Source of the DNA: CAZMOK01 sp964567785
Lineage (GTDB): Bacteria > Bacteroidota > Bacteroidia > Bacteroidales > JAGOPY01
Length of the DNA stretch: 64,000 nt
Direction of reading: 5' to 3'
NCBI GenBank assembly: GCA_964567785.1
Contig: CAZMOK010000008.1
Span: forward strand, 7,120-71,119
The notes under the pieces were generated by a model. It saw only the letters and a program-made list of their open reading frames with translations. It did not search any database and had not been told where the DNA came from. Within the stretch, counting starts at the first letter, position 1, and every line of letters starts with the position of its first letter. This document shows, one piece after another, positions 43,419 to 52,316 of the stretch. A program made the translations under genes and the position numbers.

Positions 43419-45242
43419 ATGAGGAAATACCTTCGAATACTTGCTTACATAAGGCCCTTCAAGGGTGCGGCACTTTTAAACGTATTGTTCAACCTGCTGG
43501 TGATCCTGTTTTCACTTGTCTCCTTTGTAATGCTGATCCCTTTCCTGAATCTTCTTTTCGGGATTGAAAAGCTGGTGGAGACGCCGCCGGAGTTCAGCCT
43601 GAGCCCTGAAGTGCTGATGGAATCCCTGAATTATTACATCAGCAAGATCATCATCACAAGGGGTGAAGTACAGGCATTGATCTTCATCTGTCTTTTCTTG
43701 CTGGGCACTTTCTTTTTCAGGAACCTTTTCCGGTTCCTGGCAATGTATTTCCTTGCCAAAGTGAGGATCGGCGCGCTGAGGGATATCAGGAACGACCTCT
43801 ACAGCAAGCTTCTCATCCTCCCGCTTTCATTCTATTCCTCACAAAAAAAAGGTGACATCATTGCCCGCATTACCACCGACGTGCAGGAGATCGAGCACTC
43901 GATAATGAACTATCTTGAGATGATCATCCGAGATCCTGTGACCATCATTGCCTATTATGTAACCCTCATGGTAATGAGCCCCCAGCTCACCCTCTTCGTA
44001 ACCATCCTTCTGCCCATAACAGGTTACATAATAGGGAGGATCGGCAGGAGCCTGAGGAAGGAGTCGAAAATAGGACAGGCACAGTTTGCCGGACTCCTTG
44101 CCATCATTGAAGAAACCATATCAGGCCTCAGGATCATCAAGGCTTTCACGGCCATTAACTTTTCATCGAAGAGGTTTGTTGATTTCAACAGGGATTATTC
44201 AAAAGTATTGCTGAAAATATACCGCACCAGGGACCTTTCCTCTCCCCTCAGCGAATTTATGTCGTCAGTGGTGATCATTCTCGTACTCTGGTTCGGCGGC
44301 AGGCTTGTGCTGAACAATGATGCCACCATCACTGCTGCGGTATTCATCACTTACATTGTGATCTTCTCCCAGATCATACCCCCTGCCAAGACCTTTGCAA
44401 CCGGGTTTTACAGCATTCAGAAGGGGATCGCGTCCGCAGAAAGGGTTTTCTATATCCTCGATGCCGATGAGGTTATCGAAGAGAAAAAGGATCCTGTAAG
44501 AATAAAGAAATTCGATGAAGCCATTGAATACAAGAATGTTTCCTTCAAATATGCCAGGGAGTATGTGCTGAAAGACGTCAACGTCAGGATCGATAAAGGA
44601 AGGATCATTGCCCTTGTAGGGCCTTCCGGTGGCGGGAAGTCCACTTTCGTAGATCTGCTGCCCAGGTTCTATGATGTTTCACAAGGTGAACTCCTTGTGG
44701 ATGGTGTAAATATCAGGGATTACAAGATCGACGACCTCAGGTCGCTGATGGGCATCGTTACCCAGGAGCCCATACTTTTCAATGATTCGGTAATGAACAA
44801 CATTATCTTTGGAAAGGCAGGCGTAACAGAGGAACAGGTAAGGGAGGCCGCCAGGATAGCCAACGCCGATGAATTCATAGACAGCATGGATGAAGGCTAC
44901 CAAACATATATCGGCGACCGCGGCTCAAGACTTTCAGGAGGACAGAGGCAGCGGCTCAGCATAGCCCGCGCAGTGCTCAGGAACCCCCCCATACTCATCC
45001 TCGACGAAGCCACTTCCTCACTCGATTCAGAATCGGAAAAGCTCGTTCAGGATGCCCTGGCCAGGGTCATGGAAAACCGCACATCCATTGTAATAGCCCA
45101 CCGACTTTCGACCATCAGGCATGCCGATGAAATTCTAGTCCTGAACAAAGGACTTGTAGTTGAGCGGGGTGACCACTCTTCACTGCTGAATATGAATGGT
45201 GTTTATAAAAAGTTATACGAACTGCAATCGTTCTCTTCATAA
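43419..45242 (+). CDS. MsbA-like ABC exporter (fused permease and ATPase)
   Basis: The 607-residue half-transporter has a six-helix membrane domain (about 1-335) and an ATPase domain (about 365-605) with Walker A GPSGGGKST, Q-loop VTQEPILF, signature LSGGQRQR and Walker B ILILDEATSSLD. It fits the lipid-A/multidrug exporter class that works as a homodimer. The gene begins 7 bp after purB. With lpxB, kdsC and murB in the window, lipid A or lipopolysaccharide core export is plausible, but the substrate cannot be read from the sequence. Confidence 0.92.
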   Translation: MRKYLRILAYIRPFKGAALLNVLFNLLVILFSLVSFVMLIPFLNLLFGIEKLVETPPEFSLSPEVLMESLNYYISKIIITRGEVQALIFICLFLLGTFFFRNLFRFLAMYFLAKVRIGALRDIRNDLYSKLLILPLSFYSSQKKGDIIARITTDVQEIEHSIMNYLEMIIRDPVTIIAYYVTLMVMSPQLTLFVTILLPITGYIIGRIGRSLRKESKIGQAQFAGLLAIIEETISGLRIIKAFTAINFSSKRFVDFNRDYSKVLLKIYRTRDLSSPLSEFMSSVVIILVLWFGGRLVLNNDATITAAVFITYIVIFSQIIPPAKTFATGFYSIQKGIASAERVFYILDADEVIEEKKDPVRIKKFDEAIEYKNVSFKYAREYVLKDVNVRIDKGRIIALVGPSGGGKSTFVDLLPRFYDVSQGELLVDGVNIRDYKIDDLRSLMGIVTQEPILFNDSVMNNIIFGKAGVTEEQVREAARIANADEFIDSMDEGYQTYIGDRGSRLSGGQRQRLSIARAVLRNPPILILDEATSSLDSESEKLVQDALARVMENRTSIVIAHRLSTIRHADEILVLNKGLVVERGDHSSLLNMNGVYKKLYELQSFSS

Positions 45243-45270
45243 ACACGGCTGTCACCCTGATATTTTCATT

Positions 45271-45278
45271 ATTTTTGC
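45271..45278 (+). promoter_or_regulatory. promoter -7 element for the DUF5606 gene
   Basis: TATTTTTG fits TAnnTTTG and lies 15 bases before the ATG at 45294. Confidence 0.5.
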
Positions 45279-45293
45279 GCTAAAATTTTCTGA

Positions 45294-45776
45294 ATGGACC
45301 TTACTAAGATCGTATCAATTTCAGGCAGGCCGGGGTTGTTTAAACTCCTGACCGAGATGAACAACGGGTTTATCGTCGAATCGCTGCAGGAAGGCAAGCG
45401 TTTCCCCGTTTTTGGAAATGCACGGGTGAGCTCGCTCGAAGAGATAAGCATTTATTCCACCGGCGAGGAGGATATCGGCATCAGGGAGGTGCTCAAGGCA
45501 ATTGATGAAAAAGTTGAAAAGGGTGAAAAGACCGACCCCAAGGCCAATCCGGAAGAACTGCAATCCTTCTTTGCTGAAGCTGTCCCGGAATATGATGCCG
45601 AAAGGGTCTATTTATCGGACATAAAGAAGATCCTTTCCTGGTACCTGTTACTTAAAGAGAACGACCTGCTCTCCTTCGAAGAAGAAGAAAAAGAAGTGAA
45701 AGAAGAAAAGGGAGAAAAAGAAGAGGAAAAGCCGGGGGAAGAGAAAAAGGATGAGAAGAAAGATCCTGGTGAGTAG
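45294..45776 (+). CDS. DUF5606 family protein
   Basis: The 160-residue protein begins MDLTKIVSISGRPGLFKL and continues with an SLEEISIYS segment typical of the DUF5606 family, which I know only from Bacteroidota. Residues up to about 120 are the conserved part; the last 40 are a highly charged Glu/Lys run, probably disordered. No signal peptide. Function unknown. It has its own promoter and lies 34 bp before pyrK. Confidence 0.87.
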   Translation: MDLTKIVSISGRPGLFKLLTEMNNGFIVESLQEGKRFPVFGNARVSSLEEISIYSTGEEDIGIREVLKAIDEKVEKGEKTDPKANPEELQSFFAEAVPEYDAERVYLSDIKKILSWYLLLKENDLLSFEEEEKEVKEEKGEKEEEKPGEEKKDEKKDPGE

Positions 45777-45810
45777 TTTAATACAATAAATCACCAGGTT
45801 ACCAACAACA

Positions 45811-46578
45811 ATGAAAAGAATAGAAGATTTTACCGTCAGGGGCCACAAGTGGCTCAATTACAACAACTTCTTATTATACCTTCAGGCTCCTGAAGAGCTT
45901 CCGCCAATAGCACCCGGTAATTTTGCCGAGATAGAAATAAAGAATTCTCCCCGTGTGTTTGTCAGAAGGCCTTTTTCGATCTATGATGTGATCGAGGAAA
46001 ACAACTCCCTTGCTTTCTATGTAAAGATCATAGGGGAAGGCACCCATTTGCTGGGCCGGTTGCGTACAGGGGAGAAGATCAATCTCATCTATCCCCTTGG
46101 GAACAGGTTTTCACTTCCCGGATCGGGCGAAGTGCTCATCGTGGCCGGAGGCTCCGGGATTGCGCCTTTCCTTATGCTGGGCCGTGAGCTCAGGCAGCGT
46201 GATGCAAAGGTCACTTTCCTTATCGGGGGCAGGGATGCTGAATCGATAGTACTTACCGAGCAGCTTGTACCCTACGGTGAAGTGCTGGTGACCACCGAAG
46301 ACGGATCAATAGGAGAACAGGGAGTGGTGACCGATCATTCGGTCTTTAAAAAAGACGTTCTTCCCTATTCAATGATCTATACCTGCGGGCCCGACCCGAT
46401 GATGAAAGCTGTTGCCCGTATAGCACAGGAAAAAAATATTCCCTGTGAAGCATCCCTTGAAAACACTATGGGATGCGGCTTCGGCGCCTGCCTCTGCTGC
46501 ACGGTGGCCACAGTGAACGGAAATGTGAATGTTTGCACCGAAGGACCGGTGTTTAATGTAAACGATCTGAAATGGTGA
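45811..46578 (+). CDS. pyrK: dihydroorotate dehydrogenase B, electron-transfer subunit
   Basis: The 255-residue protein has a ferredoxin-reductase-like FAD domain (RRPFSIYDV as the flavin loop), an NAD-binding part (VAGGSGIAPFLMLGREL) and a C-terminal [2Fe-2S] site with cysteines in MGCGFGACLCC and NVCTEGP. It passes electrons from the PyrD flavin to NAD+. The stop overlaps the start of pyrD by 7 bp, so the subunits are coupled in translation. Confidence 0.95.
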   Translation: MKRIEDFTVRGHKWLNYNNFLLYLQAPEELPPIAPGNFAEIEIKNSPRVFVRRPFSIYDVIEENNSLAFYVKIIGEGTHLLGRLRTGEKINLIYPLGNRFSLPGSGEVLIVAGGSGIAPFLMLGRELRQRDAKVTFLIGGRDAESIVLTEQLVPYGEVLVTTEDGSIGEQGVVTDHSVFKKDVLPYSMIYTCGPDPMMKAVARIAQEKNIPCEASLENTMGCGFGACLCCTVATVNGNVNVCTEGPVFNVNDLKW

Positions 46579-47483
46579 ACCTGGCAGTGCAAATAGATAA
46601 AATGGATTTCAAAAACCCGGTAACCACCGCATCGGGTACTTTCGCCTTTGGCGAAGAATTTGAGGAGTTCATCGACCTGAACAGGCTGGGGGGCATCTTT
46701 GTGAAAGGCCTCACCAGGGAGCCCCGCCAGGGGAACGACTACCCGAGGATGGCCGAGACCGCCTCAGGCATGCTCAACTCAGTCGGACTCCAGAACAAGG
46801 GTGTGGATTTCTTCATATCCGATATCTTCCCGGGGATCAAAAAAATTGACACGCAGATCATCCCCAACGTCAATGGCTCGGTGGTTGAAGATTACATCAT
46901 AGTTACCGAGAAGCTTAACGAAGTAAAAGAGATCAAAGGGATCGAGCTAAACATCTCCTGCCCCAACGTAAAGGAGGGGGGGATGGCTTTCGGTATCAAC
47001 CCCAGGTCGGCCAGGGAGGTAACCAGGGCAGTGAGGGATGTTTACGACGGAACACTCATAGTCAAGCTCTCGCCCAATGTGACCGACATAGCCGAAATGG
47101 CCAGGATAGTGGTGGATGCCGGCGCTGATTCGGTTTCTCTCGTCAACACCTTCCTGGGAATGGCCATCGATGCTGAAACGAAAACACCCATACTCTCAAC
47201 AGTTACGGGCGGTTTGTCAGGGCCTGCCATTAAACCGCTGGCCCTCAGAATGGTCTGGGATGTCTATAAAGCTGTCGACGTGCCTGTGATCGGCATGGGG
47301 GGCATAATGAACGCCACCGACGCCATCGAATTCATACTGGCCGGCTCATCGGTTATTCAGGTTGGCACTGCCAATTTTATCGACCCCCAGGTTGCGGTCA
47401 AGGTAATCGACGGCATCAAAGACTACATGGACCGTCATTCCGTGTCGGACATCAAGGACCTCGTGGGAGCCCTGGAAAACTAA
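46572..47483 (+). CDS. pyrD: dihydroorotate dehydrogenase B (NAD+), catalytic subunit
   Basis: The 303-residue protein has the class 1B features: TASGTFAFGEEF at the N-terminus, the FMN site, and NISCPNVKEGG, where the catalytic base is Cys. VIGMGGIMNATDAIEFILAG binds the FMN phosphate. It oxidises dihydroorotate to orotate in pyrimidine synthesis and works with PyrK encoded just upstream. Confidence 0.96.
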   Translation: MVNLAVQIDKMDFKNPVTTASGTFAFGEEFEEFIDLNRLGGIFVKGLTREPRQGNDYPRMAETASGMLNSVGLQNKGVDFFISDIFPGIKKIDTQIIPNVNGSVVEDYIIVTEKLNEVKEIKGIELNISCPNVKEGGMAFGINPRSAREVTRAVRDVYDGTLIVKLSPNVTDIAEMARIVVDAGADSVSLVNTFLGMAIDAETKTPILSTVTGGLSGPAIKPLALRMVWDVYKAVDVPVIGMGGIMNATDAIEFILAGSSVIQVGTANFIDPQVAVKVIDGIKDYMDRHSVSDIKDLVGALEN

Positions 47484-47492
47484 AAAACTGCC

Positions 47493-47840
47493 TTACCCTT
47501 TTACAAGCATGTTTACCTCATTGGCAATCCGCTGGTTGTATTCAAACGCCAGGGTCTGGTAATTGACCAGGTCGACGATCGTTCCAATAAGACAAAGCCC
47601 AGCGGTGAAGAAATAAAGAATACCCATACCTATCTGGTTCACAAGGAACCGCTGGATCCCGGCAAATCCGAGGAACCCGAGTAAAGTGGTAAGGAGGATC
47701 AACTGCGGGTCCCTCCTCCTGGTACGGTAAACATTGGCAAAGTTGATCATCTGCTCTTCCGTGTAGTCACTGGTGATATCCTTGATCATCGTGAGCTCAC
47801 TACCCTGCAGTTCAGGGAGATACTTGAAAATTTCAGCCAT
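47493..47840 (-). CDS. TM2-domain membrane protein
   Basis: The 115-residue protein has a polar N-terminal half and a TM2 domain: two hydrophobic helices (about 47-65 and 72-92) joined by a short turn after GFAGIQRFLVNQ, a variant of the usual G-x-H-R-F-Y pattern. The function of bacterial TM2 proteins is unsettled. It overlaps the end of the DUF2752 gene by 8 bp, so the two are translated together. Confidence 0.85.
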   Translation of the reverse strand: MAEIFKYLPELQGSELTMIKDITSDYTEEQMINFANVYRTRRRDPQLILLTTLLGFLGFAGIQRFLVNQIGMGILYFFTAGLCLIGTIVDLVNYQTLAFEYNQRIANEVNMLVKG

Positions 47841-48210
47841 AATTAAAGGATTTGTTTGCTTTAATTAAATAAAGATTATTCCTGAATACTTTGTATATCC
47901 TTTGAATGAAAAGGAAAACGGCGGGAATCCCCAGTGGGTGTAACCTGAAGGATTCGGCTATCATACCATGGAAAAAGAAAGTTATTGACCTTCCAAGACC
48001 GCACCCCGGACAGAAACCGATACCGAGGTTATGGAAGGGACACAATGTATAATGATGTCCTCCCGGATCACTGAAGCCAAGTATGAGCAGTGCAGCGATC
48101 CAGATGAATGCCTCACGGCTCTTCCAGCTAAAAATCAATAAGTTACTAAAAGACATCCCTTTTGGTTCTGTACGATCGACTAATTTAGGGAATATGTCTG
48201 CCCTTTTCAA
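47833..48210 (-). CDS. DUF2752 membrane protein
   Basis: The 125-residue protein has the DUF2752 hallmark FCPGCGLGRS in the middle, preceded by CPFH, and two or three hydrophobic helices. The clustered Cys pair could bind metal. DUF2752 often travels with TM2 proteins, as it does here. The start lies 18 bp after the murB stop, making a murB-DUF2752-TM2 operon. Function unknown. Confidence 0.83.
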   Translation of the reverse strand: MKRADIFPKLVDRTEPKGMSFSNLLIFSWKSREAFIWIAALLILGFSDPGGHHYTLCPFHNLGIGFCPGCGLGRSITFFFHGMIAESFRLHPLGIPAVFLFIQRIYKVFRNNLYLIKANKSFNYG

Positions 48211-48228
48211 GTATTGTGAAAAGATATA

Positions 48229-49245
48229 TTAAATAACCGTTACCTCGCGCTCCAGTTCTATCCCGAATTTTTCGATCACCGACTGATGGATCTCTTTCGA
48301 CAGATCCAGAACTTCCCTGCCTGTGGCATTGCCGGGATTAACCAGTACAAGAGGCTGATTCTCGTGGACCCCTGCATTACCGAATTTTTTACCCTTCCAG
48401 CCACACTGTTCAATAAGCCATGCCGCAGGCACCTTTACGTTTTTGTCATCAACCAGGTAGCCCGGCATACCGGGGTAAACATTGAGCAACCTTTCGTACC
48501 TCTTTCTCAGTATCGTGGGGTTCTTGAAAAAACTGCCCGCATTCCCTGCAACGGCCGGATCAGGCAACTTTCTACTGCGGATATTGATAATGGCCTGGCG
48601 CAGGTCGGCTATGCCAGGGGATTCAATTCCCATCTCTGCCAGTTCTTCGGTAACCCCCTTGTAGCTTATTATGGGTTTTGGCTTCTTATCAAGGATAAAC
48701 GAAACCGAAAGAACTATGAACATGCCCCTGGCGCTGCCCTTGAAGATGCTTGTACGGTAACCGAACTTACAATCCTTGTTTGCGAAGGCAAGCACTTCAC
48801 CGGTGAAAACATTGAGTGCATACAGCTCATGAAAGTAATCCTTCAGCTCAACTCCGTAAGCCCCGATATTCTGTATGGGGCTGCTTCCGACGTTACCCGG
48901 GATAAGCGAAAGGTTTTCAAGGCCTCCCCACCCTTTGCTGACACAGTAGGCCACAAATTCATCCCAGTTCTCACCGGCTTCGGCACTGACAAGCACTTTA
49001 TCGTCGTCCTCATGCCCGATATCGATACCTCTTCCGCCTACCTTCAGTACCGTCCCGCTCACATCCGCTGTAAAAAGCACATTGCTGCCCTCTCCCAGGA
49101 TCAGATAGTTGCCGCCGGACAGGTCATTCTCATTTACAAATTCAACAATCTCTCCGGAGTCCTGAAAAACAACAAGTCTTTCGGCAGAAACATCTATGCC
49201 GAAGCTGTTGTACTCTTTCAGGGAATGGTTATTATATACCTGCAT
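48229..49245 (-). CDS. murB: UDP-N-acetylenolpyruvoylglucosamine reductase (type I)
   Basis: From ATG 49245 the product has 338 residues. It has the FAD-binding pattern YNSFGIDVSAE and LGEGSNVLF, the segment GGLENLSLIPGNVGSSPIQN, the catalytic Ser in NAGSFFKNP, and the type I C-terminus HENQPLVLVN. MurB reduces the enolpyruvyl group to make UDP-MurNAc. A further in-frame ATG at 49266 lies upstream of the -7 element, so 49245 is the better start and the mRNA would be almost leaderless. Confidence 0.95.
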   Translation of the reverse strand: MQVYNNHSLKEYNSFGIDVSAERLVVFQDSGEIVEFVNENDLSGGNYLILGEGSNVLFTADVSGTVLKVGGRGIDIGHEDDDKVLVSAEAGENWDEFVAYCVSKGWGGLENLSLIPGNVGSSPIQNIGAYGVELKDYFHELYALNVFTGEVLAFANKDCKFGYRTSIFKGSARGMFIVLSVSFILDKKPKPIISYKGVTEELAEMGIESPGIADLRQAIINIRSRKLPDPAVAGNAGSFFKNPTILRKRYERLLNVYPGMPGYLVDDKNVKVPAAWLIEQCGWKGKKFGNAGVHENQPLVLVNPGNATGREVLDLSKEIHQSVIEKFGIELEREVTVI

Positions 49246-49252
49246 ATCTTTC

Positions 49253-49260
49253 CAAAGATA
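49253..49260 (-). promoter_or_regulatory. promoter -7 element for murB
   Basis: On the minus strand TATCTTTG ends seven bases before the ATG at 49245, which predicts little or no 5' leader. Confidence 0.55.
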
Positions 49261-49342
49261 AGACAAAATAAATCTATCTTTAAACTGTTATTATACAGTG
49301 CCAACCGCACATTGATGCAGCACTCCGTTAATAGTTGATGAT

Positions 49343-50458
49343 TTGAAAATTGCTACTGTTTCTGTTATCAATGACCTGAACACCGACCAGCGCGTCGACA
49401 AGATGTGCTCAACACTCACCTCGCTGGGCTTTGACGTGTTACTGGTAGGCAGGAAAAGGAACAACAGCCTTCCCCTGGAAAAAAGGGAATACAGGATGCA
49501 CAGGATGAGGCTTCTTTTTGAAAAAGGGCCTCTTTTCTATGCCGAATATAATATCAGGCTTTTTCTTTTACTGCTTTTTAAGCGCACCGATATCCTGGTA
49601 TCGAACGACCTGGATACATTACTTGCCAACTATCTGGCATCGCGGATCAGGGGTAAACCGCTTGTTTACGACACTCACGAATATTTCACCGAAACCCCGG
49701 AGGTGATCAACCGACCGTTTGTAAGGAATACCTGGAAAAGGATAGAAAAGTGGATCTTCCCCAGGCTGAAACATGTTTTTACTGTCAATGAAAGTCTTGC
49801 AGCTATCTTCAGTAAAAAATATGGTGTTGAGGTAAAGGCGGTAAGGAACGTACCCAGGAAAAGAAAACATACATCCGTAAGATCAAGGAAAGAATTGGGC
49901 CTGCCGGCCGATAAGCCGGTCATCCTGCTCCAGGGCGCCGGAATCAATATCCACCGTGGTGCCGAAGAGCTTGTGAAGGCCATGCAATACCTCGACAATG
50001 TGCTCCTGCTGATCGTAGGGGGAGGTGATGTAATGCCTGAATTGCATGCAATGGCTGATGAACTCAAGCTGAACGACAGGGTCCGGTTCATTTCGAAGCA
50101 ACCATATGAAAAACTGATCGAATACACAGCCAATGCCGACCTCGGGCTTACCCTCGACAAGGACACAAACCCGAACTACCGGTATAGCCTTCCGAACAAG
50201 CTGTTTGACTATATCCATGCCGGGGTGCCTGTACTGGCCTCGCCCATGGTGGAGATCAAAAAGATCATTGATGAATATGAAGTGGGAACAACCATCAATA
50301 CCTATGACCCCGGTAAGATTGCAGAAAAAATAAAGACAGTGCTCTCCGAGAAAGAGACACTCAGATATTGGAAAGAAAACTGTACATTTGCTTCCAACCA
50401 ATTATGCTGGGAGAACGAAAAAAAGATCGTGGAAGATGTCTACCGGGAATATGTCTGA
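49343..50458 (+). CDS. glycosyltransferase, GT4-like (GT-B fold)
   Basis: The 371-residue protein starts at a TTG; no in-frame ATG is near. An N-terminal Rossmann domain (VYDTHEYFTETPEV) is followed by the donor-binding domain with ILLQGAGINIHRGAEEL, LLIVGGGD and the C-terminal SLPNKLFDYIHAGVPVLAS, the family's E-x7-E-like region. It should transfer a sugar from a nucleotide donor, probably in surface polysaccharide or glycan synthesis. It overlaps the next glycosyltransferase gene, so the pair forms an operon. Confidence 0.88.
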   Translation: MKIATVSVINDLNTDQRVDKMCSTLTSLGFDVLLVGRKRNNSLPLEKREYRMHRMRLLFEKGPLFYAEYNIRLFLLLLFKRTDILVSNDLDTLLANYLASRIRGKPLVYDTHEYFTETPEVINRPFVRNTWKRIEKWIFPRLKHVFTVNESLAAIFSKKYGVEVKAVRNVPRKRKHTSVRSRKELGLPADKPVILLQGAGINIHRGAEELVKAMQYLDNVLLLIVGGGDVMPELHAMADELKLNDRVRFISKQPYEKLIEYTANADLGLTLDKDTNPNYRYSLPNKLFDYIHAGVPVLASPMVEIKKIIDEYEVGTTINTYDPGKIAEKIKTVLSEKETLRYWKENCTFASNQLCWENEKKIVEDVYREYV

Positions 50459-51578
50459 AAAACATTTGCATATCATATCCTTCGACATCCCTTATCCCCC
50501 CAACTACGGTGGAGTGATAGATGTTTTTTACAAGATCAGGACGCTCCATGAACTGGGCGTAAAGATCCATCTTCACTGTACTGAATATCCCGGCCGCGAC
50601 AAGGCCCCCGAACTCGAAAAATATTGTACCGAAGTAAATTATTACCAGCGGCGGACCGGTTTGCTTTATGCACTTAGTCCTAAGCCCTACATTGTTGAAA
50701 GCAGGAAATCGGAGGAGATGATAAACAGGCTGCTGCGCGACAACCACCCTGTCCTTTTCGAGGGGCTGCATTCATGCTACTATATTGATGACCCCAGGCT
50801 TAAGGGCCGGTTTAAGATCTACCGGGAAAGCAATATTGAACACAGGTATTATTTCAATCTGTTCAAAGTAGACAAAAAGTTCAAAAGCAAATTCTACTTT
50901 CTCCTTGCAAGCCTCAAGCTTCGTCTTTACCAGAAAGTGCTGAAGCATGCAGATATAATGATGGCCGTTTCAAAAAAAGATACCGAATACCTGAAACGGC
51001 ATTTCAGGAAGAACAAGGTGGTACACCTCCCCAGTTTCCATGCCAACAACAACCTGAGCATCCTTCCAGGAAAAGGCGATTATGCCCTTTATCACGGAAA
51101 TATCGAAGTACCGGAGAACGAATATGCGGCAAAGTTCCTCGTCACCGAGGTCTTCAACGGCAGCAACATGAAACTGTTGATCGCAGGTATGAACCCGCCT
51201 GAATCGACCAGGAACCTGGCCAGGCAGTACCCCAATGTGGAACTTATACCCAACCCCGACGACGACAGCATGTTTGAGCTGATCAGGGAGGCACAGGTGA
51301 ACATACTGGTTACTTTCCAGGCTACAGGACTAAAGCTCAAACTGTTGAACACACTCTACAACGGCCGTTTCTGCCTGGTTAACGAAGAAATGATAAAAGG
51401 GACCGCGGTAAAGGAACTATGTGAGATCGGTAACACGGCAGCGGAATTACGTGAAAAACTCGATCTATTGTTCAACAGGGAGCTTACCGAAGAGGAGAAA
51501 AAACACAGGATTGAGGTACTGCGGGATAACTATGATAACATCTCAAACGGTGAGCGACTGATCAAGCTTATCTTCTAA
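50451..51578 (+). CDS. glycosyltransferase-like protein (GT-B fold)
   Basis: From ATG 50451 (50436 also possible) the product has 375 residues. It begins HIISFDIPYPPNYGG, a common start of GT-B enzymes acting on surface glycans, and has YRESNIEHRYY in the N-terminal half and a donor-side domain with YHGNIEVPENEYAA and LKLKLLNTLYNGRF. The usual catalytic Glu motif is not clear, so the donor is unknown. Its last 36 bp overlap, in antisense, the end of the FtsE-like gene. Confidence 0.82.
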   Translation: MSEKHLHIISFDIPYPPNYGGVIDVFYKIRTLHELGVKIHLHCTEYPGRDKAPELEKYCTEVNYYQRRTGLLYALSPKPYIVESRKSEEMINRLLRDNHPVLFEGLHSCYYIDDPRLKGRFKIYRESNIEHRYYFNLFKVDKKFKSKFYFLLASLKLRLYQKVLKHADIMMAVSKKDTEYLKRHFRKNKVVHLPSFHANNNLSILPGKGDYALYHGNIEVPENEYAAKFLVTEVFNGSNMKLLIAGMNPPESTRNLARQYPNVELIPNPDDDSMFELIREAQVNILVTFQATGLKLKLLNTLYNGRFCLVNEEMIKGTAVKELCEIGNTAAELREKLDLLFNRELTEEEKKHRIEVLRDNYDNISNGERLIKLIF

Positions 51579-52244
51579 CTGGAACATTTTACCTTCTTCA
51601 CATTTCAGGGTCCTGGCAGGGAAATTCCTGAACAGGGAATAGTTGTGAGTAGCCATGAGTACCGCACGGCCGGCCGACCTGATATTAAACAACAGTTTCA
51701 TTATGCCTGCCGAGGTTTCGGGATCAAGATTCCCGGTAGGCTCATCGGCAAGGATTATTTCCGGGTCGTTCAGCAACGCCCTGGCGATCCCAACCCTCTG
51801 CTGCTCTCCGCCTGAAAGCTGGTGGGGCATCTTGAAACCCTTGGTCCCCAACCCCACCTTTTCGAGGACATCGCCGATCCGTTCCTCCATCTTTTGCTTG
51901 TTCTTCCAGCCGGTAGCCTTCAGAACGAAAAGCAGGTTCTGGTTCACCGACCTGTCGGTGAGCAACTGGAAATCCTGGAAAACTATGCCCAGCTTCCTTC
52001 TCAGCATGGGGATTTCCCTGTTCCTTATAGTTGTGAGGTTGAAGTTTGAAACCAGGGCAGTACCTGTTTTCACAGGTAATTCAGCATATATGGTCTTCAG
52101 CAGCGAGCTTTTGCCGCTGCCCGTTTTACCGATCAGGTAAACAAATTCTCCCTTGTTTACCTTCAGGCTCACATCAGTGAGTATCAGGTTCTCCTTCTGG
52201 AAAACATTGACATTGTCAAAATTTATGATCGTATCCAGTTCCAT
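51543..52244 (-). CDS. ftsE: FtsE-like ABC transporter ATPase
   Basis: The 233-residue ATPase has Walker A GKTGSGKSS, Q-loop VFQDFQLL, signature LSGGEQQRV and Walker B ILADEPTGNLD. The segment FQDFQLLTDRSV is characteristic of FtsE, which works with FtsX in controlling cell-wall hydrolases at division. No ftsX is adjacent in this window; in many Bacteroidota the two are separated. The gene follows the rnf operon but has its own promoter, whose -7 element lies only five bases before the ATG. Confidence 0.85.
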   Translation of the reverse strand: MELDTIINFDNVNVFQKENLILTDVSLKVNKGEFVYLIGKTGSGKSSLLKTIYAELPVKTGTALVSNFNLTTIRNREIPMLRRKLGIVFQDFQLLTDRSVNQNLLFVLKATGWKNKQKMEERIGDVLEKVGLGTKGFKMPHQLSGGEQQRVGIARALLNDPEIILADEPTGNLDPETSAGIMKLLFNIRSAGRAVLMATHNYSLFRNFPARTLKCEEGKMFQLEDKLDQSLTV

Positions 52245-52249
52245 CGCTT

Positions 52250-52257
52250 CAAAGATA
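52250..52257 (-). promoter_or_regulatory. promoter -7 element for the FtsE-like gene
   Basis: On the minus strand TATCTTTG ends five bases before the ATG at 52244, predicting a leaderless mRNA. Confidence 0.55.
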
Positions 52258-52316
52258 TGAAAATAGGAACAGTGCCCGGTAAAACAAATAAAGGGCGATG
52301 AATTCTGTGTCCAGTC

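Noticed and set aside
48286..49338. 350-codon plus-strand open frame
   Set aside because: It lies antisense to murB, whose motifs are complete; no domain can be recognised in the antisense product.
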